Part shown: positions 23,301 to 30,522 of the stretch, in pieces | How the letters are laid out: each line of letters starts with the position of its first letter | Position numbering within the stretch: the stretch's first letter is position 1 | Origin: a virus | Strand: one strand, 5' to 3' | IMG/VR virus record: IMGVR_UViG_3300009606_000349 | Location: 1 to 33,422 of that record | DNA: 33,422 nucleotides | Notes under the pieces: generated by a model | Databases searched by the model: none | The model's input: only the letters and a program-made list of their open reading frames with translations | What the model was told of the DNA's origin: nothing | Position numbers and translations under genes: made by a program

Positions 23301-23439
23301 TAACATTTGCTTGTGTAGTATTGAATACATTCTTAATCTCATATGAATTTATGAGTTCAGCATCTGCTACACTAAGTACCTTAGCTTTAGGATTGTCTGC
23401 TATCTCTAGCGGTAATATGTCGTATCTGTACTTAGCCAT
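20326..23439 (-). CDS. large baseplate protein, possible gp7 counterpart
   Basis: A 1037-residue protein without signal peptide. The N-terminus MAKYRYDILPLEIADNPKAK is followed by beta-rich parts (residues 80-140). A helical middle (about 300-480) includes FIHMIGQHFDNMWVYFKAVS. Residues 541-582 read HKRIYHNLPYLIKTKGTERG, LRALINCFGI, then SIKTFGG, a segment I recall from large structural proteins of marine T4-like phages. The C-terminal third holds Gly/Pro-rich beta stretches and ends TYGYRYTAKFI. Its position downstream of gp6-like and its length (T4 gp7 is about the same size) suggest a baseplate wedge gp7 equivalent, but direct similarity to gp7 is not visible to me. Confidence 0.85.
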   Translation of the reverse strand: MAKYRYDILPLEIADNPKAKVLSVADAELINSYEIKNVFNTTQANVRLDITNLEGDLITSEEYFKDYSLLGNAQSAGESGASTLTIDIERDIDKYGFQGGDVRLLYSFTNNLFSESQFGGQFFIESISSDRTEFRALASNIPDAKVEEYANKIIAELKASSYFSEFKIQFGENTSVLGLNLGVEKLPQGIAIFLKSYEPLPGSVSVKDTFTVNEIVSDDQLFEVRSSLIDEVVKVPYLKGPNFNLELPEMDSNPTEFLNYNELFSYPVENSYFELYSLFNEKSAQITIDHTDFSDFINFSSAEERLRNFKYKLELIESYEQLKVLRSQTPGSTYAAGASGSIEHYDTLIKGIVTNFDHYDRFLYFESGSHAWPKSTTKKPHLNIVSDTLQAETWFNRKVAEANNYDVSNFDILTNTIPTFIREDKNNEAYLMFIHMIGQHFDNMWVYFKAVSDKYDADNRLKFGVSKDLVRSAVESFGVNLYSSNMNMDNIFASFIGETPETGSEIITTMSVATSASYNSGSTALEHLQPIAKLDYEKEIHKRIYHNLPYLIKTKGTERGLRALINCFGITPEILSIKTFGGVNLSETQYFGPESYTTSSSELKIRTDNTGSIVTGSTLSKFVSIVRPDKTYTDDLHHVEVGFNISRGTDDFIDLKTGKLNESGSFDLDDYIGDPRTRYERNYPPLKKLAEDIVNSGYFWEDIQKDWEKADWEWQHRLEYSRHPKAFVRLLNFFDSSLFKIIKDFVPARTKVDTGIIIKGHKLSRNKIKQVEVGVIESIETGSIKIGSATGSSAGAYDLSSSYDYTTNYNRTIGTPTGLAEYNITAEEPQYNGELSGSFVVTTDGELGKLNPYLALVQPDLTFDITVFNLSLPLPPACLISLNAHYEGEFYGFATGGTGNGTVSLIYPPAVVRDYWTIPPLAPRTGTAEWWEEVDEVGNSEDLAEKHANEMRNWEQIIRREIEDDMAQYTDVTSFDYIHEFNEYEYVVVEATGVYGYYGGFVGWFDQDDTLVTTSNRLTIYNNTEDTYGYRYTAKFI

Positions 23440-23442
23440 TTA

Positions 23443-23787
23443 TTAAAAATCGATATCAGGTTTATTAGCTTCTATTAACTGTTCTTGGTAAGATAGTATT
23501 TGTTCTCTTAATTGACTAATTTCATCTAATAAAGGTTGAATATCTTCTGTGTCTTTTTCAAAATCAACTAACTCAGTACTCTTCATAATAAGGTAATGAT
23601 GTGATTTTGTTTCTCCGTCAGGAGAGATTTCGTAATATAATCTTTCGTAATCCGCAAAGAACTCTTCAATCGTAGTTGGCTGTATTTCTTCTTTTACTTG
23701 TCCATAGGCCTTGAAGGACCTATCCACAACTTTATTGAATGCAGCTTTATCGTAAACCTTTTTCTTTATTTGAATGTCTCTAGCCAT
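23443..23787 (-). CDS. small coiled-coil baseplate-cluster protein
   Basis: A 114-residue protein. It begins MARDIQIKKKVYDKAAFNKV, with an aromatic middle IEEFFADYERLYYEISPDGE and SHHYLIMKSTELVDF, and ends in a heptad-like helix LLDEISQLREQILSYQEQLI. Small coiled-coil proteins in this position often bridge wedge subunits, but I do not recognise a family. Its start overlaps the DNRLRE-like gene by 8 bases and its stop is 3 bases before the ATG of the 1037-residue gene, so expression is tied to both. Confidence 0.78.
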   Translation of the reverse strand: MARDIQIKKKVYDKAAFNKVVDRSFKAYGQVKEEIQPTTIEEFFADYERLYYEISPDGETKSHHYLIMKSTELVDFEKDTEDIQPLLDEISQLREQILSYQEQLIEANKPDIDF

Positions 23788-24835
23788 TTCTTACTACTTT
23801 GAATAAATTATCTTCACTAAATATTACTGTGCTATTATCCAAGGTTGTCTTAACTTTTAATTTATAGTAACGTTCTGGTGCTAGCATTTCCATATCTATA
23901 TCAAAGTAGCTACCTTCTCCGTCTGCATTAATATTAGTGAAAGGGCTAAACTCTACTATTGTTTCGTTACTAAAATGATCTACTATAGAATAATAAGAAG
24001 CTGCTGGTAAAGCGTAGTTCGTTTTATAAATAGACTCAGTAGAAAATGTTCTAGTTGGAAAGTTAGGTTTTGCTGATATTCTAAATCTAGCAGATCCTTT
24101 ATTTACATATTGTCTTTTTTGATTAGATATATAGACTCTTGAATTATCTGTATCTAATTCTGATACACCTGGGTTATAGAAATCGTTAACTTCTTTAAAC
24201 TCTAAGTAAGGTTTAAATATAGTATTAGTATCGGACCCATAGTACTTAAGGGAAATAGAAGCATCTGTATAATCTTCGTATTGGTCTTCTAATTTAAGTA
24301 TTAGTCCGTAATTAGTAATTGAACCACTATAATGAGCTTTAACTATTTCTGTTACATCTATAGCTAAATCTAAACTATTATCTCCTACTTTCATTGTAGA
24401 GGTAGAGAATGTATTTGCAATATAGCTTCCTCCATCTGCACTCCATGCTGTCCCTATTCCATCCCTGTCTTTCCATGTAACACCGGTGGTATTAGTAGGT
24501 ATATCATTTACCTTACCTACCCCATTTTGCCATGACTCTGATACGGGATATACCTCTATATTAAAGTTAAAAGGGAGTTCAGAAGCTTCAGCTATAGGTA
24601 AATGAAGAGAACAAGATATAAGACCACCTGTCTTACTATCTACTACTTTTCTAATATCTTCTGTATTAAAATCCATTAATATCCTTTTCGATCTTCCTTT
24701 ATCATCATCACTGCTATCAGGATATCCAGCAATCTCCAGTATTTCATCTTTACCGGCGTTACCGTACACACCGGCTACATCTGGTGCTGACCAGATTGTA
24801 CTGTCTTGGTTTGGGTAAATTCTATGTATGGCCAT
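23780..24835 (-). CDS. DNRLRE-like baseplate or tail protein
   Basis: A 351-residue protein. The first 200 residues follow the pattern of DNRLRE-type beta-sandwich domains: IYPNQDSTIWSAPDVAGVYG at the start, RSKRILMDFNTEDIRKVV, a strand SCSLHLPIAEA, then VYPVSESWQNGVGKVNDIP with VTWKDRDG, and LAIDVTEIVKAHYSGSITNY with GLILKLED. In bacteria such domains occur in secreted and surface proteins. The C-terminal part (KRQYVNKGSARFRISAKPNF and YYKLKVKTTLDN) is also beta-rich. It lies between gp6-like and the large protein, where T4 has other wedge genes. The domain call is from pattern recognition. Confidence 0.82.
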   Translation of the reverse strand: MAIHRIYPNQDSTIWSAPDVAGVYGNAGKDEILEIAGYPDSSDDDKGRSKRILMDFNTEDIRKVVDSKTGGLISCSLHLPIAEASELPFNFNIEVYPVSESWQNGVGKVNDIPTNTTGVTWKDRDGIGTAWSADGGSYIANTFSTSTMKVGDNSLDLAIDVTEIVKAHYSGSITNYGLILKLEDQYEDYTDASISLKYYGSDTNTIFKPYLEFKEVNDFYNPGVSELDTDNSRVYISNQKRQYVNKGSARFRISAKPNFPTRTFSTESIYKTNYALPAASYYSIVDHFSNETIVEFSPFTNINADGEGSYFDIDMEMLAPERYYKLKVKTTLDNSTVIFSEDNLFKVVRNG

Positions 24836-24836
24836 A

Positions 24837-26654
24837 TTATAATGTTGTTACTCTTCCTTCTATATCAGTGTCTGGGTATTTCAATTCAAAAATACAAGGA
24901 TCGTAAGAAGGGTAAACTATGTTATCTTTAGTAGCCCCTGCTGTATCGTATCCGTATTCAGAATATCTTCCTCCTACCTTATTTGTTATCTTTATATTTT
25001 TAACTGTTTGTACCCCTTTGACTTGGTCTAGCAATGTATAGACTGAGGATAGGTTAATTGGTTGGTTAATGTTCCATCTCTTTATATCGAAATGTTCCCT
25101 TAGAGCGTTATTACATTGAAGTAATACATCTCTAGATCCGTAATTAGGTAATGTTAGTATTTCAAACTTAACTCCGATATTTACTATAAATGCATCTTTC
25201 ATATCAATTGCATCAGTAATCATCATATATTGACCTAAGTAGTTTTTCAAGTTACGTTTCAATGTATCTGTAGCTACAATTAAATGTCCATCTATATTAT
25301 ATGCTAAGGTATACATTGATAGAGCTAAAGGATTACGTTCTAATGGTCCAGAGTTAGAGTTAATTACCATTTCATTAGTAACAAATGTCTTAGCGATTGA
25401 ACCAAATTGAGCGGGTAGTGATAATGCTCTTACTGTATAGTCATTTGTTGTAACTGCTCTTTTTTGTTCTGCAAAAGACCTTAGAGAGTTTTCTCTTAAC
25501 TCTTCTATTGTATCTCCATCTTTACCTCCTGCAGCTGGTTTATCGTTTGTGAATCCTAATGTACCTACTTTATCGGTATTAGCAGGTGTGCTTCTTAATA
25601 TGATGCCGTTTGCGTTAATAGTGTTTGCCGGAACGTTTGCTGCTACACCTCCACCAACTAGGTATCTAACTGTCAATGTTGTATTAGAAGGAGCTATACC
25701 ATATGTCTTAGTAAATAAGAAGTTGGTTGGGTCATATGCTTTATCGAGTTTATCTACTGCATACTTATTTCCGTACTTCTTTATAGTAGTAGGATCAGGT
25801 AGAAACTCTTCATCGAATGCTTCGGTAACACCGGCTCCGAATTGTATTTGTAATACTCCTTTAGATGTAAACCTAGTTATAAATCTTTTAGATATTCTCT
25901 TTAATTTAAGTAGAGCAGGAACTAGATCATTATCTGAGTTATTATTAGTTTCTTCTTTAAATACAGTGTCTTGAGCTAGAAAAGGAACTTCTGTCCATTC
26001 TTCTCCATCGCTATCAGTAATAGATAAAACTCTAATTATATTCTCTTCATTTACTTCTATTGTTGTAAATCTTTCTGCTGTAGTAAAGGTTTCTTCGTAT
26101 GTCTTAATCTCTCCTGAAACAGCATTTACTTTCTTTCTTAGTAGGTAAGATTCAGGTTGACCATCTGTAATCTCATATACTGTAATATTGGTTGGATCAT
26201 AAGAGCTACTAAACCCGAAATCAATTCCATCAGCTAATAGGAAGGTAGGTGATTCTTGAGTTGATGCTTTAATAGTAGAATCTGCATATACTTGAAATGT
26301 TTGATCCCAGTTTGGTGTAAACATACTACCTGTAGCATCAACAATCATAGTAGCTGTTAGCTCTACTTCTGAATTAGATGATACTTTAGGTCTATATCCC
26401 ATCATATATGCTAATGAGTATAGGTTAGCAGGATTCTTAGCATGCTGTATAAATGTCTCTTGTAATTGAGTATCTTGATAAAATGCTAGTACATCTCCAA
26501 CATAAGATGCCATTTCAATAAACATCATCCCAGGTGATGCTTCAGAAAAGTCGTTGTACGTATCAGGGAAATAGTTCTTAGCATGCTCTATAAGCTGTTG
26601 CTTAAGGTCGCCGAACTCTTTGTTTATATATTTTATGTCTCTTTGGTCAGCCAT
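24837..26654 (-). CDS. baseplate wedge subunit, gp6/baseplate-J-like
   Basis: A 605-residue protein, a little shorter than T4 gp6. The N-terminus contains DIKYINKEFGDLKQQLIEHA, ASPGMMFIEMASYVGDVLAF and YQDTQLQETFIQHAKN, the signature of gp6-type wedge proteins. Further on are NSLRSFAEQKRAVTTNDYTV and RALSLPAQFGSIAKTFV, the conserved part of the baseplate-J family. Near the end MKDAFIVNIGVKFEILTLPN and YTLLDQVKGVQTVKNIKITN match the C-terminal domain. Two gp6 copies join with gp7 in each T4 wedge and form the inner baseplate ring. It shares a TAATG overlap with gp25. Confidence 0.93.
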   Translation of the reverse strand: MADQRDIKYINKEFGDLKQQLIEHAKNYFPDTYNDFSEASPGMMFIEMASYVGDVLAFYQDTQLQETFIQHAKNPANLYSLAYMMGYRPKVSSNSEVELTATMIVDATGSMFTPNWDQTFQVYADSTIKASTQESPTFLLADGIDFGFSSSYDPTNITVYEITDGQPESYLLRKKVNAVSGEIKTYEETFTTAERFTTIEVNEENIIRVLSITDSDGEEWTEVPFLAQDTVFKEETNNNSDNDLVPALLKLKRISKRFITRFTSKGVLQIQFGAGVTEAFDEEFLPDPTTIKKYGNKYAVDKLDKAYDPTNFLFTKTYGIAPSNTTLTVRYLVGGGVAANVPANTINANGIILRSTPANTDKVGTLGFTNDKPAAGGKDGDTIEELRENSLRSFAEQKRAVTTNDYTVRALSLPAQFGSIAKTFVTNEMVINSNSGPLERNPLALSMYTLAYNIDGHLIVATDTLKRNLKNYLGQYMMITDAIDMKDAFIVNIGVKFEILTLPNYGSRDVLLQCNNALREHFDIKRWNINQPINLSSVYTLLDQVKGVQTVKNIKITNKVGGRYSEYGYDTAGATKDNIVYPSYDPCIFELKYPDTDIEGRVTTL

Positions 26655-27064
26655 TACTGTTCAAAATTTATTATTACTTCGTCTTCTATATTAGTATCCT
26701 TAACAGAATACTTAAGGGAGAATTGTACTGTGTGTTCATCTGGTATACCTACGGTGCTTATATCGTGAGCTAATACCCTAGGGAAATAGTATGCTAAATC
26801 TCTTCTTATTTGAGAATCTATCTGTTTAATTTTATCTTTAGTCATTATCTCAAATAACTCTTTCTGTATGCCGTTTCCAAATGTAGGGTTAAAGTATCTT
26901 TCTCCTCTATAGGTTAAAAAGTAATTGATTAAATTAGTCTTAATAGCATCCTTTGATTGATAGGTTTGATTAAATACCGCAGCACCAGAGAAAGGGAGCT
27001 TAACTCCTACTGCTCTGCTTGGCTGTAAATCTATTGGCGCTATTTTTTTGACTTCAAATGGCAT
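26654..27064 (-). CDS. 25: baseplate wedge subunit, gp25/GPW family
   Basis: A 136-residue protein, of the usual gp25 size. Residues 41-72 (IKTNLINYFLTYRGERYFNP, TFGNGIQKELFE) are the conserved gp25 core including the RGER-type motif; the C-terminal part IDSQIRRDLAYYFPRV and FSLKYSVKDTNIEDEVIINF is also typical. In T4 gp25 sits at the inner baseplate ring, contacts gp6 and helps to start sheath assembly. It is one of the few genes here with a clear Shine-Dalgarno sequence (AGGAG, 6 bases from the ATG), perhaps for high expression. The stop overlaps the gp6-like start (TAATG). Confidence 0.95.
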   Translation of the reverse strand: MPFEVKKIAPIDLQPSRAVGVKLPFSGAAVFNQTYQSKDAIKTNLINYFLTYRGERYFNPTFGNGIQKELFEIMTKDKIKQIDSQIRRDLAYYFPRVLAHDISTVGIPDEHTVQFSLKYSVKDTNIEDEVIINFEQ

Positions 27065-27065
27065 A

Positions 27066-27500
27066 TTATACTCCTGTTCTTTGTTTTGATTTCTGTTCTG
27101 CTGCTTTTAAAATAGCAGTAGCTTTAGCAGGATCGAATCCTGGTATATCATTAAAGCTTACTCCTATATCTCCTCCACCCATTGCTAATTCTTGTGCACC
27201 TCTAGATGCTAAATTAGGTTTAGATGGACCGCTTGTTCCTACAAAATTTTTAGCATCTTGTGATGTCATAGAGATTGCAGTGCTGTTTAACATTTCGTCG
27301 AGAGAAGTTTTCTTACCTGTTGGTACAGACCACTTATTTGGTGCGTCTACATTTACAGGTTCATAAGCACTTGCTTTCTGGAACTGTTGCTGAGGGGTAG
27401 AAGCAATTTTTACTGCTTCGGTTAATACCTCTTGTAACTCCTCCTTAATGGCAGCTCTTACTTCTTCACGTATGACTTTGCGTAATTGATCGAGTTTCAT
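27066..27500 (-). CDS. unknown protein with amphipathic IREE-type N-terminus
   Basis: A 144-residue protein. The first 29 residues (MKLDQLRKVIREEVRAAIKE and ELQEVLTEA) form a strongly amphipathic charged helix. This includes IRE and other (I/L)xE-type sites and resembles the leaders of the putative packaged proteins. The rest is low in complexity, with Gly, Ala, Ser, Pro and Lys, and VNVDAPNKWSVPTGKKTSLD and GVSFNDIPGFDPAKATAILK near the end. I do not recognise a family. It sits inside the baseplate operon just before gp25, so a baseplate or assembly role is as likely as packaging. A CTATTTAT motif is immediately upstream. Confidence 0.75.
   Translation of the reverse strand: MKLDQLRKVIREEVRAAIKEELQEVLTEAVKIASTPQQQFQKASAYEPVNVDAPNKWSVPTGKKTSLDEMLNSTAISMTSQDAKNFVGTSGPSKPNLASRGAQELAMGGGDIGVSFNDIPGFDPAKATAILKAAEQKSKQRTGV
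27071..27075 (-). promoter_or_regulatory. Shine-Dalgarno AGGAG for the gp25 gene
   Basis: The coding strand reads AGGAG, then 6 bases (TATAAT), then ATG at 27064. This is unusual in the window, where most genes start after A/T-rich leaders with no such site, as is common in Bacteroidota. Confidence 0.7.
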
Positions 27501-27504
27501 ATAT

Positions 27505-27512
27505 ATAAATAG
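27505..27512 (-). promoter_or_regulatory. CTATTTAT motif, candidate phage promoter element
   Basis: It fills most of the 17-base gap between the genes at 27518-28993 and 27066-27500. The coding strand reads CAAACTATTTATATATATG, so the motif lies only 5 bases from the ATG, closer than the other copies. A transcript starting downstream would be leaderless or start inside the gene, which weakens a simple promoter role. Confidence 0.25.
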
Positions 27513-27517
27513 TTTGG

Positions 27518-28993
27518 TTATGGAAGTTGATTATCTATTCTGAATTTTATTTCATTTAATAGTACATCTACTGATGAACTAAATGATTTTGGACCTCTCA
27601 AAACAATAACATCTTGGGAGTCTTTTGCTACTGCAAAGTGTCTAGGTGCTATTAATGGTGAGTCGGGATCTTTAATTATCTCTAACTTATATACATCCCC
27701 GTTTGGTCCAGTATAGAAGAAATTTGCATCTTTCGATGTCTCTGCAGGTCCAGGTACTGTTAAGGTGTTTAATAAACCTCTCAATGTATCCTTTACTGAA
27801 GAAGGTAAGTTACTATTCTCTAGTCCTTGTAATCCACCATTAAGGGCGTTAAGAGCATCTAGCTCTATTTGTCTTGGAGTTTTCCAAGGTCCTGTAGGTG
27901 GCGGTCCAGATGTTGTAACTGAACTATCTTTTGTCCAAATACCTCCAGCAGCATTACATTCTTGTTCTGAAGTATATTTAGGTCCAAGTGAGCAAGTACC
28001 GTTATCGTCAGAAGCACCTGTTGATGTATGATTAGATGTAGAAACGTAAATATCCTTTCCTAACTTTACTTTATCATCATCGAAGTAGTCTACTCCTTCT
28101 TGCCATTTACCTCTAAATCTACTATCACTTAAGTCTGCTTTACCAGAAGTAAATAATCTATCTTTATCAGTTAACTTGTCTTTATCTATTTTTTTATCAT
28201 TAACCGGTCTTCCGGTAATTTCATCTTTTATATCGCCTTTAGTAAGCTCTTTATCTTTTTGATTAGGGTTAGGTAGTCCATCTGATGATGTTCCGTTAAG
28301 GTCCTTACTAGAGTTTTGATTTAATAGTTTAGGTCCTAGAGTAGAAAATATCATTACAGGTTCTTCTCCTTCTACATTCTCTTCTATTAACCCAGCAGCT
28401 TCTAATTCTTCTATACCTATATTACCTTTTTCTAATTCCTGTTTTAATGCTAATTCTACTTCACAAGCTTTAAGTGCATTATCTGCTCTAGTTAAGTTTC
28501 CTTTCATAACAGCAGTACCCCCTACTGGTACTTGCATTACAGCATCTATACATAAAATAATTTCTTCTATCTGGTATATTAACTCTTTAACTAAGTGCAT
28601 AGTATCTGCATACTTAGTTGTAATATTAATAGGTAAACCTAATATTAATCCACCGGCAGGTCCTGGAGGAATACCAATACCTTGAGGTATAGGAAGTGTA
28701 AGTATAATCTTTAATGCTGCTTTTAGACCACTAACAGGTGCTTTTAGTTTACCAGGAAGGGAGGCGAATTTACTAAGCTTACCGTCCATTGCTTTTACAG
28801 CTTTATCAATTTGATTCTTTTGATTTCGCATCCTGGTTAATTCAGCAGGAGTAGGGCAGCCTTTTCTATTTAGTTTATTTGTAATAGTTAAACCTTGCTT
28901 TACTATCTTAGCAGATACATTTCCTTGTATCTTTCCAACAATCGTGGCGATAGCTCCTGGTAGTCCGGTAGGTGGTATATTAACGTATGGCAT
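27518..28993 (-). CDS. tail/baseplate structural protein with carbohydrate-binding-like insert
   Basis: A 491-residue protein. Residues 1-200 are helical and partly hydrophobic, with many Pro and Gly (LTLPIPQGIGIPPGPAGGLI around 99-118). Residues 205-290 are a charged, flexible linker rich in Lys and Asp. Residues 295-327 (GKWQEGVDYFDDDKVKLGKD, IYVSTSNHTSTG) resemble a CBM5/12-type carbohydrate-binding repeat, followed by Cys334 and Cys346 in CSLGPKYTSEQEC. The C-terminal domain (390-491) has KLEIIKDPDSPLIAPRHFAV and VDVLLNEIKFRIDNQL. It lies between the spike-like gene and the gp25 cluster and shares a TAATG with the former. A hub or tail-tube-associated role is inferred from position. Confidence 0.82.
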   Translation of the reverse strand: MPYVNIPPTGLPGAIATIVGKIQGNVSAKIVKQGLTITNKLNRKGCPTPAELTRMRNQKNQIDKAVKAMDGKLSKFASLPGKLKAPVSGLKAALKIILTLPIPQGIGIPPGPAGGLILGLPINITTKYADTMHLVKELIYQIEEIILCIDAVMQVPVGGTAVMKGNLTRADNALKACEVELALKQELEKGNIGIEELEAAGLIEENVEGEEPVMIFSTLGPKLLNQNSSKDLNGTSSDGLPNPNQKDKELTKGDIKDEITGRPVNDKKIDKDKLTDKDRLFTSGKADLSDSRFRGKWQEGVDYFDDDKVKLGKDIYVSTSNHTSTGASDDNGTCSLGPKYTSEQECNAAGGIWTKDSSVTTSGPPPTGPWKTPRQIELDALNALNGGLQGLENSNLPSSVKDTLRGLLNTLTVPGPAETSKDANFFYTGPNGDVYKLEIIKDPDSPLIAPRHFAVAKDSQDVIVLRGPKSFSSSVDVLLNEIKFRIDNQLP

Positions 28994-30144
28994 TATTCAG
29001 TAAATACTTTCTTAGAAAGTAAAGGTTTTAATAGATTTCTTAATTGCGGTACTACAGGTTTAATAGCATTAGCTGTTGACTTCATTGTAGCGATTGCTGG
29101 TGGTGGAGCAGAAGGCATAGAGGCCATTGCTTTTATTAGTATTTCAAATTGTGATAAGAAATCATCTAACCAATCAATCGATGTTTGACCGAGTAGTACA
29201 GGTTCTCTTTCTCCAAAAGCTTGTGTACCTAAATATACTTTAGTAGCGTCTAATGCTACAAATTCTTCTCCATCTATTCCTACTCTCTTAGAGTTGATTC
29301 CAATGTCTTCTGTTGCAGATAAGAATATACCCTCTTCTTTAGCATTAAAGAATAAACGTCCAGAGTTAATTATGACTTGACTTCCTTTATATACATCAGC
29401 TTCTTCAGGAGCACTCTCAAATGCTTTTCTCTTCTTATTAGCTTGCTTTAATTTAAACTTATGATCTGATCCCATATATAAGGAAGCTGGATCTTTATCT
29501 ATATCTTCCACAATTAAATCAGTTCCAGAGCCTGGCGAGTCTTGACCGTTAGATATAATGGTATAGGGCATACCGTTATTTGAACCATCTGTAAATATAT
29601 TAGTATCATATTTAGTTCCTCCGAATCTTATAGAGTTACCATGTCGACCTTCTATAAGTAAATCACCAGGAAATGTCTGTAGAGGGGCTACCTTATCGTT
29701 CTCTTCAAATTGTTCACCTAAGTCTACGTTATCTGCAGCATTAGGATCTGCAATGACATCTGGGTAAGCATTATGCCCAGGGTGATTCCACATAGGAATA
29801 ATTGCTGTCCAGTAGTACTTCTTAATACTCGAATCTGCTTCTCTTCCTGTTTCAGAAGGTAAAGCTTCACATCTTACTATTTCGTTAATTAGAGGAACCT
29901 TTCTAATTGAAGGATCCATACTATAAGCAAATTTTAATTCAAGGTTATCATCGGTATTCATTCCTCCTGCTAGAGGACGAATTATAACTCCGTTGACAGC
30001 GTTAGATTGTTCGTATTGGTTATAAGCTTCTGAATTACCATCTGCTACGACCTCAACAACTCTACCGAAGATTACGTCAACAGCAGAACTAGTCCTCGTT
30101 GAAGAACCTCCACTCTTTACTTGCATTCCATAGTTATACGGCAT
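28993..30144 (-). CDS. baseplate hub/spike-like protein (gp5-type OB fold, no lysozyme domain seen)
   Basis: A 383-residue protein. The N-terminal part (VDVIFGRVVEVVADGNSEAY, NGVIIRPLAGG) looks like an OB-fold, as at the N-terminus of gp5 and VgrG-type spikes. APLQTFPGDLLIEGRHGNSI with RFGGT is a motif I associate with hub proteins of marine T4-like phages. The later repeats (VYKGSQVIINSGRLFFNAKE, EGIFLSATEDIGINSKRVG, FVALDATKVYLGT) have the alternating strands of a beta-helical spike. The C-terminus is helical with a Pro/Ala-rich stretch. T4 gp5 carries a lysozyme domain between these parts; I see none here. It overlaps the gene upstream by 11 bases. Confidence 0.83.
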   Translation of the reverse strand: MPYNYGMQVKSGGSSTRTSSAVDVIFGRVVEVVADGNSEAYNQYEQSNAVNGVIIRPLAGGMNTDDNLELKFAYSMDPSIRKVPLINEIVRCEALPSETGREADSSIKKYYWTAIIPMWNHPGHNAYPDVIADPNAADNVDLGEQFEENDKVAPLQTFPGDLLIEGRHGNSIRFGGTKYDTNIFTDGSNNGMPYTIISNGQDSPGSGTDLIVEDIDKDPASLYMGSDHKFKLKQANKKRKAFESAPEEADVYKGSQVIINSGRLFFNAKEEGIFLSATEDIGINSKRVGIDGEEFVALDATKVYLGTQAFGEREPVLLGQTSIDWLDDFLSQFEILIKAMASMPSAPPPAIATMKSTANAIKPVVPQLRNLLKPLLSKKVFTE

Positions 30145-30499
30145 CGTCTTCTTCTTGGTCTTTTACTGCTTCTACTTCTTTTTCGATCTGATCTTGTTCT
30201 TCTAGTAGATCTTGAAGGTCGGAGAAATCAAATTGATCTTCACCCTTAGCTTGCGCTGTTTCTATACGTTGTATGATTGTCGCTAACTTAATCAAAGCGT
30301 CATCATTCTTTACTCCTATCTCCATGTATTCTTTAATCATAGGAACGATAAGAGTAGCATCTCCAATGTTCTCAATAAGAGGTTTTAACTCACCGATTAG
30401 ACCTTTTACTTGTCCTTTTGTCTCTTTAGAGTTATCGTATATCTCACCAAAAAGATCAGATAATGTTTTTCCTTTGAAAATTTCTTTATCTAAACTCAT
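30134..30499 (-). CDS. helical acidic protein between late sigma factor and hub gene
   Basis: A 121-residue protein, almost all helical. It begins MSLDKEIFKGKTLSDLFGEI, then KGQVKGLIGELKPLIENIGD, IKEYMEIGVKNDDALIKLAT, and ends in a very acidic tail (LLEEQDQIEKEVEAVKDQEE). I recall similar proteins near gp55 in related phages but know no function. An acidic helical tail could bind RNA polymerase or a tail assembly partner; nothing decides this. A CTATTTAT motif lies 14 bases before the ATG. The end overlaps the hub gene by 11 bases. Confidence 0.78.
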   Translation of the reverse strand: MSLDKEIFKGKTLSDLFGEIYDNSKETKGQVKGLIGELKPLIENIGDATLIVPMIKEYMEIGVKNDDALIKLATIIQRIETAQAKGEDQFDFSDLQDLLEEQDQIEKEVEAVKDQEEDDAV

Positions 30500-30512
30500 A
30501 ATATCTTTTATT

Positions 30513-30520
30513 ATAAATAG
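30513..30520 (-). promoter_or_regulatory. CTATTTAT motif, candidate phage promoter element
   Basis: It lies in the 23-base gap after the sigma gene; the coding strand reads CTCTATTTATAATAAAAGAT then ATTATG, with the motif 14 bases before the ATG at 30499. It would be well placed to start transcription of the tail operon. Confidence 0.33.
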
Positions 30521-30522
30521 AG

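Noticed and set aside
25549-25974. A 141-codon open frame on the plus strand
   Set aside because: It is antisense to the conserved gp6-like gene and shows no motif; the same holds for other forward-strand frames such as 11517-11858.
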